Shown: positions 1 through 5,095 of the stretch, one piece after another
Numbering within the stretch: the stretch's first letter is position 1
Layout of the letters: every line of letters starts with the position of its first letter
Assembly: GCA_005882155.1 (NCBI GenBank)
Contig: VBCQ01000139.1
Location: 1 to 5,636 of the forward strand
Length of the DNA stretch: 5,636 nt
Direction: 5' to 3'
Source of the DNA: Betaproteobacteria bacterium
GTDB lineage: Bacteria > Pseudomonadota > Gammaproteobacteria > Burkholderiales > Burkholderiaceae_C
Made by a program: the position numbers and the translations under genes
Notes under the pieces: model-generated
Told to the model about the DNA's origin: nothing
What the model saw: the letters and a program-made list of their open reading frames with translations, nothing else
Database searches by the model: none

Positions 1-1010
1 GTCGCGTTGCCACCGGGCGCCCATTTGTAGATGCCGTCGAGCACCCAGGTGCGGCTCGTTCCGCTGAAGGTGTGGGTGTGTGCGACGCCGATCGAGTCGA
101 CGTCGTCGAAGGCGCGATCGACCGCGCGATGGCGCAGATACGAGACGCCGGCACGCCAGCTCGCGCTGTCGCCGATGTCGTCGCCGACATGGGCGATCAA
201 GGCCGTCGAGCCGATGCCGTTGCGGCCGGTGTCGTTGCCGGGAAATTGCGTGCCCGAGCCGAGCTCGGCGCCGAGCTCGACGAAGCGCTCGGTCGGCGCG
301 AGCCAATGCAGGTGCAGCCCGTTGGTCTTCAACGGGCCGCCGAAGAACGCCTGGTAGGCGAGCGGCGCATCGACGAAGTCCCATGCATGCGCATGCTGCG
401 CGTTGAGGTAGCCGATCGACGACAGGAAGCGCCCGGCCTTGAGGGTCGCGCCGCGGAACAGCCCTTGGCGCTCGAACGCTGCCTCTTCGACTTCCACCTC
501 GTTCTCGCCGGTCAGCGAGAACGTGAGGTAGCCCCTGAACGTCGGGTCGATGTTGGCGGCCAGGCTCAGCTCCGATTCGCCGAGCTGAAAACCGCGCTTG
601 CCGGGTCCGACCTCGCCGCCGCTCGGAATGAAGCCTTGCAGCTTGAACTCCGCCGGATCGCGCGAGAGGTTCGCGTAGGTGCCGTTGAGGATCAGCGCGA
701 TCGACGGGTTGAACGCCGATGCCGATGCGGTGGCGGCGCTCATCGGCGCGGGTGACGTGGACGCTGCGGATGGTGTCGGCGCTGCGGGTGGCGCCGCAGC
801 CGCTGCAGCGGCCGCACTGCTGCTTTGCTGCATCTCGCGAAGGCGCGCCTCCAGCGCTTGCAGCCGCGCTTCGTACGACTGCCGCAACTCGGTGATCTGG
901 TCTTTGAGCTGCTGCAGCTCGTTGTCCGCGGGTGCCGCCAACGCGGGCAGCGAGGTGGCAAAGAGGGCGGCCAGCGTCAAGCCGGTGGCCGCGAAAGAGC
1001 GTGTTTGCAT
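1..1010 (-). CDS. Outer-membrane beta-barrel porin/receptor-like protein (3' end outside window)
   Basis: Only the first 336 residues are present; the gene runs off the left edge. The ATG at 1010 is preceded by a Shine-Dalgarno-like CAGGA seven bases away. Residues 1-25 form a signal peptide ending in ALA. Residues 29-62 are a Gln/Glu/Leu-rich segment that looks like a short coiled coil, as in trimeric porins. Next come eight alanines (66-73) and an Ala/Pro/Ser linker to about 98. From FNPSIALILNG (100-110) onward alternating strands look like a beta-barrel, with conserved-looking stretches GFIPSGGEVGPGKRGF (126-141), LGESELSLAANIDP (143-156) and HAHAWDFVDAPLAYQAFFGG (206-225). I recognise these as a proteobacterial family often annotated as a (zinc-regulated) TonB-dependent receptor. 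No plug domain or TonB box is visible in the part present, so a porin-like barrel is the safer description. It lies 87 bp downstream of a small exported protein gene and is probably co-transcribed with it. The substrate is unknown; a metal is only a guess. Confidence 0.8.
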   Translation of the reverse strand, partial: MQTRSFAATGLTLAALFATSLPALAAPADNELQQLKDQITELRQSYEARLQALEARLREMQQSSSAAAAAAAAPPAAPTPSAASTSPAPMSAATASASAFNPSIALILNGTYANLSRDPAEFKLQGFIPSGGEVGPGKRGFQLGESELSLAANIDPTFRGYLTFSLTGENEVEVEEAAFERQGLFRGATLKAGRFLSSIGYLNAQHAHAWDFVDAPLAYQAFFGGPLKTNGLHLHWLAPTERFVELGAELGSGTQFPGNDTGRNGIGSTALIAHVGDDIGDSASWRAGVSYLRHRAVDRAFDDVDSIGVAHTHTFSGTSRTWVLDGIYKWAPGGNA

Positions 1011-1017
1011 GCGTGTG

Positions 1018-1022
1018 TCCTG
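1018..1022 (-). promoter_or_regulatory. Ribosome binding site of the porin-like gene
   Basis: On the minus strand CAGGA lies seven bases before the ATG at 1010. It supports that start, which also gives a clean signal peptide. The rest of the 87-bp gap up to the upstream gene's stop shows no terminator-like hairpin with a T-run, consistent with read-through transcription. Confidence 0.55.
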
Positions 1023-1097
1023 CAGGAAGATCTGCGGATGGGTGTGACCGCCGGGCGCAAGCGATGCGCCGGCATGAAGCCCCGGAGGGCCGAGCGA

Positions 1098-1430
1098 TCA
1101 GATCAACGCAGCAGGCGGTGCGCGTGCGCGGAATGCGAAGGCGTGACGCAGAGCAAGCGCTTGCGGCACGCTCGTCTCGAACTCGGGCCTCGCGTCGCTG
1201 AGGGCGGCCCAATCGAACTTCGCCGGCAGCGCGGCGCCGAGCTGTGCGAGGGCGAGGCAGCTGTCGCAGACCTTGTCCTTTGCGTGCTGGCGATCGTCGC
1301 CCGCGGCGCCGTTGGCTGAGGCCGGCTGCGGCAGCGTGTGCGACAAGCCGTGGACGAACGCCGCCTGCGGGGTCAGCAGCAGCGACCACACCAGCACGAA
1401 CAAACGCCACGATTGCAGGAACGACTTCAA
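1098..1430 (-). CDS. Small exported Cys-x-x-Cys protein, DUF2946-like
   Basis: This small protein has no assigned function. With the TTG at 1430 as start it has 110 residues: a short basic start (MKSFLQSWR), a hydrophobic segment at 10-26 that is a signal peptide or membrane anchor, then FVHGLSH (25-31), a His/Asp-containing linker, and VCDSCLALAQLGAALP (54-69) with Cys55 and Cys58. It ends in a FRARAPPA motif (100-107). This hydrophobic segment-His-CxxC-RAPP layout resembles DUF2946-type proteins of Burkholderiales, which often precede outer-membrane receptor genes. The start is uncertain: the frame extends to a GTG at 1490 (130 residues), but that adds about 20 residues before the hydrophobic segment, unlike the family. 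The TTG has an AGG eight bases upstream and fits a candidate promoter at 1483-1491. His plus CxxC in an exported protein suggests metal or redox binding, as inference only. It probably forms an operon with the porin-like gene. Confidence 0.7.
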   Translation of the reverse strand: MKSFLQSWRLFVLVWSLLLTPQAAFVHGLSHTLPQPASANGAAGDDRQHAKDKVCDSCLALAQLGAALPAKFDWAALSDARPEFETSVPQALALRHAFAFRARAPPAALI

Positions 1431-1482
1431 CGAAAACGCCTGCCAAGCGGAATCAACAGGACCCGGTTGCGAGAGCGCGGAA

Positions 1483-1491
1483 ATTACCACA
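1483..1491 (-). promoter_or_regulatory. Candidate extended -10 element for the DUF2946-like/porin unit
   Basis: The minus strand reads TGTGGTAAT, a TGn extension followed by GGTAAT, which matches TATAAT at the last four positions. No good -35 is visible. It lies in one of the few AT-rich patches of the region. If used, transcription would start near 1475, downstream of the GTG at 1490, leaving the TTG at 1430 as start with a leader of roughly 45 bases. This is weak, sequence-only evidence. Confidence 0.25.
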
Positions 1492-1519
1492 GCCCTGTGC
1501 CGGCATGGTGGCGACAGGG
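1488..1519. promoter_or_regulatory. Overlapping inverted repeats between divergent genes, possible operator
   Basis: Two perfect inverted repeats share bases. CACAG-CC-CTGTG spans 1488-1499. CCCTGT (1493-1498) also pairs with ACAGGG (1514-1519), with centres 21 bp apart, about two helical turns. They lie between the minus-strand DUF2946-like/porin unit and def, and touch the candidate -10 at 1483-1491. This is the geometry expected of a repressor site, but 5-6 bp arms occur by chance in GC-rich DNA and I cannot match them to a known regulator such as Zur or Fur. Confidence 0.25.
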
Positions 1520-1569
1520 TCGGGCGACGACAATGGCCAACGTCATCACTTCAACAACGGGGCAGCGCG

Positions 1570-2106
1570 ATGAGCGTGCGTGAGATTCTCAAGATGGGCG
1601 ACCCGCGCCTGCTGCGCATCGCGCAGCCGGTGCAGGCCTTCGACATCCCCGAGCTGCACGCGCTGGTGGCCGACATGTTCGACACGATGCACGCGGCCAA
1701 CGGCGCGGGCCTGGCGGCGCCGCAGATCGGTGTCGACTTGCAGCTTGTCATCTTCGGCTTCAAGAACAACGAGCGCTATCCCGACGCGCCGCCGGTGCCT
1801 GAGACGGTGCTGATCAACCCGAAGATCATGCCGATCGGCGACGCCGAAGAAGAAGGCTGGGAAGGCTGCTTGTCGGTGCCCGGCCTGCGCGGCGTGGTGC
1901 CGCGGTTCACGCGCATTCGCTACAGCGGCTTCGACCCGCAGGGCAAGCTCATCGATCGCGAGGTCGACGGCTTTCATGCGCGCGTGGTGCAGCACGAGTG
2001 CGATCACCTGATCGGCAAGCTGTACCCGATGCGCATGCGCGACATGAGCAAACTCGGCTTCACCAGCGTGCTGTTCCCGGAACTCGGGGCTGACAGCGAC
2101 GACTAA
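1570..2106 (+). CDS. def: Peptide deformylase (type I)
   Basis: Peptide deformylase removes the N-formyl group from the initiator methionine of nascent proteins at the ribosome exit, using a bound metal, normally Fe(II). The 178-residue product has all three family motifs: GLAAPQIG (47-54), EGCLSVP (98-104) and HECDH (142-146). Expected metal ligands are Cys100, His142 and His146, with Glu143 as catalytic base. Length is normal for type I enzymes. The ATG at 1570 gives the expected start SVREILKMGDPRLLR and has GGGG seven bases upstream. A longer open frame continues upstream to 1273, but that part does not resemble the family and overlaps the divergent gene. In many bacteria def lies beside fmt; here no formyltransferase follows, and the WEGCLSVPGLRGVVPR version resembles the stand-alone second deformylase common in Burkholderiales. 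The gene stands alone between a divergent gene and a 132-bp gap, so it is probably monocistronic. Confidence 0.96.
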   Translation: MSVREILKMGDPRLLRIAQPVQAFDIPELHALVADMFDTMHAANGAGLAAPQIGVDLQLVIFGFKNNERYPDAPPVPETVLINPKIMPIGDAEEEGWEGCLSVPGLRGVVPRFTRIRYSGFDPQGKLIDREVDGFHARVVQHECDHLIGKLYPMRMRDMSKLGFTSVLFPELGADSDD

Positions 2107-2160
2107 CCGGTTGGCCCCGGCGTTCATCCGTGTTGCGCGTTTGTAAAGCAAGGTATCGCC

Positions 2161-2190
2161 GGAATCTGCCGTCAGCCTGAAGCTCTCTCG
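2161..2190 (+). promoter_or_regulatory. Candidate ECF-type promoter upstream of the FecR/DUF6600 gene
   Basis: GGAATCT (2161-2167) is followed after exactly 16 bases by TCTCTCG (2184-2190). The upstream half resembles the GGAAC core of extracytoplasmic-function sigma -35 elements, and the spacing is right. The downstream half is only loosely like TCTGA/CGTC-type -10 elements. The predicted start would lie about 40 bases before the ATG at 2239. A sigma-70 alternative, TTGCGC (2133-2138) with TATCGC (2154-2159), has a spacer of only 15. Confidence 0.25.
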
Positions 2191-2206
2191 ATCCGTTGAC
2201 GCAGGG

Positions 2207-2226
2207 GGCACCGACTCCGGAGTGCC
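2207..2226 (+). repeat. Small dyad just before the FecR/DUF6600 ribosome binding site
   Basis: GGCAC (2207-2211) pairs with GTGCC (2222-2226). Inside and overlapping it is the perfect 10-bp palindrome ACTCCGGAGT (2214-2223). It ends four bases before the AGG (2231-2233) that probably serves as ribosome binding site for the ATG at 2239. It could fold in the mRNA leader or bind a protein as DNA, but it is short and may be chance. Confidence 0.2.
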
Positions 2227-2238
2227 AGCGAGGTTCGA

Positions 2239-4419
2239 ATGATGTTCACAAGCCGATCCATCACCGGGACGCTGCACCGCCTGGGCTTCGCCGCCCTCAT
2301 GCTGCTGTGCAGCGGATTCACGATCAGTGCCTGGGCCGACCCGCCGGGGCGCGTCGGCCGGCTGTCCGACATCGACGGCCAGGTGTGGCTGTACAGCCCG
2401 GACCAGGGCGAGTGGGTCACTGCACCGCGCAATCGTCCGCTCACCAACGGCGATCGCTTGTCGACCGACACCGGCGCGCGCGCCGAAGTGCGCATCGGCT
2501 CGACGACGGTTCGCCTCGACTCGGGCACCGAGCTCGAGATCCTTCGCATCGACGACGAGCGTGTCGCGCTGCAATTGCACAGCGGCACGCTGTCGGCGCG
2601 GCTGCGCAACGCCGAGGCAGCGAACGAATTCGAGCTCGTCACGACCGAAGGCCGCTTCCAGGTTCAACGACCCGGCCGCTATCGCTTCGACCGCCTCGAC
2701 GACGCGAGTCACCTCACCGTCTGGAGCGGCCAAGCGACCTACGAAGGCCCGGGCAGTGCGTTGACGGTCAACCCCGGCCAGCACGCCGAGTTCTGGCTCA
2801 GCGGCAACAACGCCGCGCAGTACAGCATCACCGAGCCGGTCCGCGACGCGTTCGCGGCATGGAACGGCGAGCGCGACCGCAGCGACGATCGCAGCGCGTC
2901 GACGCGCTACGTGTCGCCCGAGATGACCGGCGTCGAGGACCTCGACCGCTATGGCCGTTGGGACCAGACGCCGGAATACGGCGCAATCTGGATTCCGCGC
3001 GCCGTGCCGGTCGGCTGGGCGCCCTATGGCTTCGGCCACTGGGTCTGGGTCAGCCCGTGGGGCTGGACTTGGGTCGACGACCAGCCATGGGGCTTCGCGC
3101 CGTTCCACTACGGCCGCTGGGCGATGTACCGCGACCGCTGGTGCTGGGTGCCGGGCAGCTACGTGCGCCGCCCGGTGTATGCGCCGGCGCTGGTCGCCTG
3201 GGTCGGCGGGCCGCACCTGAGCGTGTCGATCTCCATCGGTGGCCGCGGGCCCGCCCCGGTCGTCGGCTGGCTGCCGCTCGCGCCGCGCGAAGTGTTCGTG
3301 CCGAGCTATCGCGTGAGCCCGCACTATGTGCAGCAGGTCAACATCACGCACGTGACCAACATCACCAACGTGACGACGATCGTCAACAACCCGCAGGCGG
3401 TGGTCGCCAACACCGACTATGCGAACCGCCGCTTTCCGCATGCGGTGACGGTCGTGCCGCAAACGGTGCTCGCGAATCGCCAGCCGGTCGCGCCGGTCGC
3501 CGCGCAATTGCGCAATAACCCGGTGGTGCGCGAGATCGCGACCCAGCCGGTGCAGCGCTTCGCCGTGGCAGCGCCGCCGGTGGGTGCGCCGCCGGCAGCG
3601 GTCGCTGCGCGGCGCATGCACGAGCAGCGGCGCGAGAGTGAAGCGTCGCGGCCGGGTGCGCCGGCTGTCGTGACTGCGCCGCCGGTGGTGGTGCCGCCAT
3701 CGCCGCCGGCGCGTGCTGCGATCGCACGCGAGAACCAACCGCAAAACCCGCGTGCCGCCGCAGCGCTCGAGCAGCGGCGCGGGCGCGAGAACCGCGAGGA
3801 GTCGCGCGGCGTGCCGCCGTCTCCGCCTTCGCGCGTGACGACAACCGTGCCGCAAGCACCGCAAGTTCAAGCGGCACCGCCGCAAGCGGCGGCTGCACCG
3901 GTCGCGCCGCCGCTGGTGCGCTCGCATCCCGCGCCGGCGGCTGCACCGCCGGCTGAGGTCGCGCGGCCTGCGCCGCCCGCTCAGGTCGTCGAGCGTCCGG
4001 TGCCGCCACCGCCGCATCGCGGCCGGCCGGAGATGGCGCCTCAGCAAGCGCAGCAGCAACAAACTTCGCCGGCACCGCAACCTCAGCCGCAAGTCGCTGC
4101 GCCGCAGCCGCAGGCCGTCGTCCCGGTGCCGCCGCAACGTCAAGCGCCGCCGGCCCCGCCGTCTGCTGCGGTCGTCCATGGCCGTGCGCAGGAAGCGCAT
4201 GGCCGCGGTCGCGGTGACGCGCCGCCGCCGCCGCAAGCAGCGGCACCGCAAGCCGCACCGCCGCAACAAGCCGCACCGCCGCAACCCGTTCCGCCACCGC
4301 CGCCGCAAGCTCAAGCGCAGGCTCGCGAGAACCCGCGCGCCGAAGAGCAGCGCAAGCGCAAAGCCGAAGAGCAGCGTGCGCGCGAAGAGCAGCGCCGCGA
4401 GCGCGAGAAGACGAACTGA
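2239..4419 (+). CDS. Exported FecR-domain/DUF6600 protein with Pro/Ala/Gln-rich tail
   Basis: The 726-residue protein has a signal peptide (1-33, cleavage after AWA). Residues about 38-190 look like a FecR-type beta domain: GRVGRLSDIDGQVWLY, LTNGDRLSTDTGARAEVRIG and LVTTEGRFQVQRPGRYRF are its typical segments. Residues 238-305 are strikingly Trp-rich (12 Trp in 63 residues, flanked by two YGRW motifs), as in proteins annotated DUF6600. Residues 367-385 carry NIT/NVT repeats. From about 443 to 696 the chain is low-complexity Pro/Ala/Gln, and 697-726 is a charged helix with three EEQR repeats. After signal removal only Cys302 remains. Cys24 lies in the signal core but follows Leu, so it is not a lipobox. 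FecR itself relays signals to an ECF sigma factor; here no sigma/anti-sigma partner is visible and no inner-membrane anchor follows the FecR domain, so regulation by this route is unlikely. A structural or cell-wall-associated envelope role is plausible but unproven. Start: ATGATG at 2239, with AGG five bases upstream. Confidence 0.87.
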   Translation: MMFTSRSITGTLHRLGFAALMLLCSGFTISAWADPPGRVGRLSDIDGQVWLYSPDQGEWVTAPRNRPLTNGDRLSTDTGARAEVRIGSTTVRLDSGTELEILRIDDERVALQLHSGTLSARLRNAEAANEFELVTTEGRFQVQRPGRYRFDRLDDASHLTVWSGQATYEGPGSALTVNPGQHAEFWLSGNNAAQYSITEPVRDAFAAWNGERDRSDDRSASTRYVSPEMTGVEDLDRYGRWDQTPEYGAIWIPRAVPVGWAPYGFGHWVWVSPWGWTWVDDQPWGFAPFHYGRWAMYRDRWCWVPGSYVRRPVYAPALVAWVGGPHLSVSISIGGRGPAPVVGWLPLAPREVFVPSYRVSPHYVQQVNITHVTNITNVTTIVNNPQAVVANTDYANRRFPHAVTVVPQTVLANRQPVAPVAAQLRNNPVVREIATQPVQRFAVAAPPVGAPPAAVAARRMHEQRRESEASRPGAPAVVTAPPVVVPPSPPARAAIARENQPQNPRAAAALEQRRGRENREESRGVPPSPPSRVTTTVPQAPQVQAAPPQAAAAPVAPPLVRSHPAPAAAPPAEVARPAPPAQVVERPVPPPPHRGRPEMAPQQAQQQQTSPAPQPQPQVAAPQPQAVVPVPPQRQAPPAPPSAAVVHGRAQEAHGRGRGDAPPPPQAAAPQAAPPQQAAPPQPVPPPPPQAQAQARENPRAEEQRKRKAEEQRAREEQRREREKTN
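3565..4326 (+). repeat. Low-complexity Pro/Ala/Gln-coding region
   Basis: This is the part of the FecR/DUF6600 gene coding for residues about 443-696, built from recurring CCG, GCC, GCA and CAA codons (blocks such as QAAPPQ, APPPPQ, QPQPQ). It is probably disordered and may span periplasm or cell wall. Slippage-prone DNA like this usually varies in length between strains. Basic patches (RRMHEQRR near 458-465, EQRRGRENRE 511-520) interrupt the Pro/Ala runs. Confidence 0.7.
4250..4285 (+). repeat. Perfect 18-bp tandem duplication
   Basis: AAGCCGCACCGCCGCAAC occurs at 4250-4267 and again directly at 4268-4285 without a mismatch, keeping the reading frame and repeating the hexapeptide QAAPPQ. 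Perfect identity at wobble positions suggests a recent duplication rather than protein-level selection alone. Confidence 0.85.
4342..4395 (+). repeat. Three-copy GAAGAGCAGCG repeat coding EEQR
   Basis: GAAGAGCAGCG occurs at 4342, 4366 and 4384 (spacing 24 and 18 bp, in frame), giving three EEQR units in the last 26 residues. The tail alternates Glu and Arg/Lys with no Pro, unlike the preceding region, so it should form a single charged helix. Confidence 0.7.
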
Positions 4420-4422
4420 TCA
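4417..4422. other. Abutting convergent stop codons in a TGATCA palindrome
   Basis: The plus-strand FecR/DUF6600 gene ends with TGA at 4417-4419 and the minus-strand esterase gene ends with TGA at 4422-4420. Together they form TGATCA with no base between. There is no room for a terminator between the genes, so the transcripts must end inside the opposite gene and overlap as antisense, or be separated by Rho. Confidence 0.85.
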
Positions 4423-5079
4423 GCGAAGAAGCAATTGCGGCTTCAACACTGGCCACACGTTGGCGAGGATGGTCGCATGCGCTTCTTCGCGCGGGTGGAT
4501 GCGGTCGGCCTGGAACGCTGACGCGGCCTGCGGTCCGTCGGCCACTCCCTTCAGCAAGAACGGCACGAGGGCGGCGTCCTCCTTCTTCGCCACTGCAGCG
4601 AACAGCGCAGCGAAATCGTCGCTGTACTTGCGGCCGTAGTTCGGCGGCACCTGCATGCCGGCGATCAGCACGCGCGCGCCGGCGGCCTTGGCGGCTTGAG
4701 CCATCGCGTCGAGGTTCGCCTGCGTCATCGCGAGCGGCAGGCCGCGCAGCGCATCGTTGCCGCCGAGCTCGAGCAGCACATGCGTCGGCCGATGCTGCGC
4801 CAGCAAGGCCGGCAAGCGCGAGCGTCCGCCGGAGGTCGTGTCGCCGCTGATGCTCGCGTTGACGACGGTCGCGGCGATCTTCTCCTGCGCGAGCCGCTGC
4901 TCGAGCAGCGCGACCCAGCCGCTGCCGCGCTTCAGCCCGTACTCGGCCGACAGGCTGTCGCCGACGACGAGGATCGTCAATCGCTGAGTCGGCGCGCCTT
5001 GCGCGAGCACGCCGGGCGCAGCAAGCGCGGCAGCGAGCGCGGTACAGTGCTTCAGCAGCGCTCGCCGAGCGGCGTTCAT
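4420..5079 (-). CDS. tesA: Periplasmic SGNH-hydrolase, TesA-type arylesterase/thioesterase
   Basis: TesA-family enzymes hydrolyse acyl-CoA thioesters and aryl or short-chain esters in the periplasm. The 219-residue product shows all SGNH blocks: GDSLS (40-44, nucleophile Ser42), SISGDTTSGG (76-85, Gly79 in the oxyanion hole), LGGNDALRG (105-113, Asn108) and DRIHP (192-196, catalytic Asp192 and His195). MQVPPNYGRKY (142-152) is also typical. Residues 1-26 form a signal peptide ending in VLA; it contains ARRALLK, which resembles a twin-arginine motif, so Tat export is possible. The ATG at 5079 is preferred because it places the signal peptide at the N-terminus. In-frame ATGs at 5097, 5109 and 5112 would add 6-11 residues (MMGSDMLDVVD) and overlap the divergent ABC gene. 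None has a strong Shine-Dalgarno. The divergent partner is an ABC ATPase, the same arrangement as E. coli tesA-ybbA, which strengthens the assignment. Confidence 0.93.
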   Translation of the reverse strand: MNAARRALLKHCTALAAALAAPGVLAQGAPTQRLTILVVGDSLSAEYGLKRGSGWVALLEQRLAQEKIAATVVNASISGDTTSGGRSRLPALLAQHRPTHVLLELGGNDALRGLPLAMTQANLDAMAQAAKAAGARVLIAGMQVPPNYGRKYSDDFAALFAAVAKKEDAALVPFLLKGVADGPQAASAFQADRIHPREEAHATILANVWPVLKPQLLLR

Positions 5080-5095
5080 ATCAACAACGTCCAAC
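5080..5095. promoter_or_regulatory. 16-bp divergent start-to-start interval (tesA/ybbA)
   Basis: Only 16 bp separate the start codons of the minus-strand esterase and the plus-strand ABC ATPase. Neither shows a clear Shine-Dalgarno here. Promoters for each must lie inside the other's coding sequence, or one gene is leaderless. A weak candidate for tesA on the minus strand is TTGCTT, 18-base spacer, AATGAT, within the ABC gene at about 5108-5137. For the ABC gene TACAGT (5043-5048) could be a -10, but no matching -35 is seen. Confidence 0.5.

Larger units (their letters stand above)
2107..2238. other. Non-coding leader region of the FecR/DUF6600 gene
   Basis: These 132 bp hold no convincing gene. 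An 8-bp palindrome AACCGGTT (2105-2112) overlaps the def stop codon, but no hairpin followed by a T-run is visible, so I see no intrinsic terminator for def. The stretch at 2140-2165 is less GC-rich than its surroundings, as expected of a promoter region. A candidate ECF-type promoter and a small dyad are listed separately. Confidence 0.6.

Noticed and set aside
72..755. A 227-codon plus-strand open frame opposite the porin-like gene.
   Set aside because: Arg/Ala-rich composition and no recognisable motif; the minus strand encodes a coherent signal peptide, coiled coil and beta-barrel.
1273..1569. Upstream in-frame extension of def (277-residue version).
   Set aside because: The extra residues do not resemble deformylases and overlap the divergent DUF2946-like gene; the ATG at 1570 gives the family's standard N-terminus.
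2105..2126. Possible def terminator around AACCGGTT and GGCCCCGG.
   Set aside because: The stems are only 4 bp or self-palindromic and no T-run follows.
2299..2313. Possible lipobox at Cys24 of the FecR/DUF6600 protein.
   Set aside because: The residue before Cys is Leu (MLLCSG), not Gly/Ala/Ser, and the AWA cleavage site after residue 33 fits an ordinary signal peptide better.
1546..4314. A 922-codon open frame on the minus strand, antisense to def and the FecR/DUF6600 gene.
   Set aside because: Its product is almost entirely Arg/His/Ala-rich without domain structure, and it lies opposite two well-supported genes. Long stop-free antisense frames are expected in GC-rich coding DNA.
3383..4456. 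A 357-codon minus-strand open frame opposite the Pro/Ala tail.
   Set aside because: Ala/Arg/Pro-rich mirror image of the low-complexity region; it also crosses the esterase gene's end in another frame.
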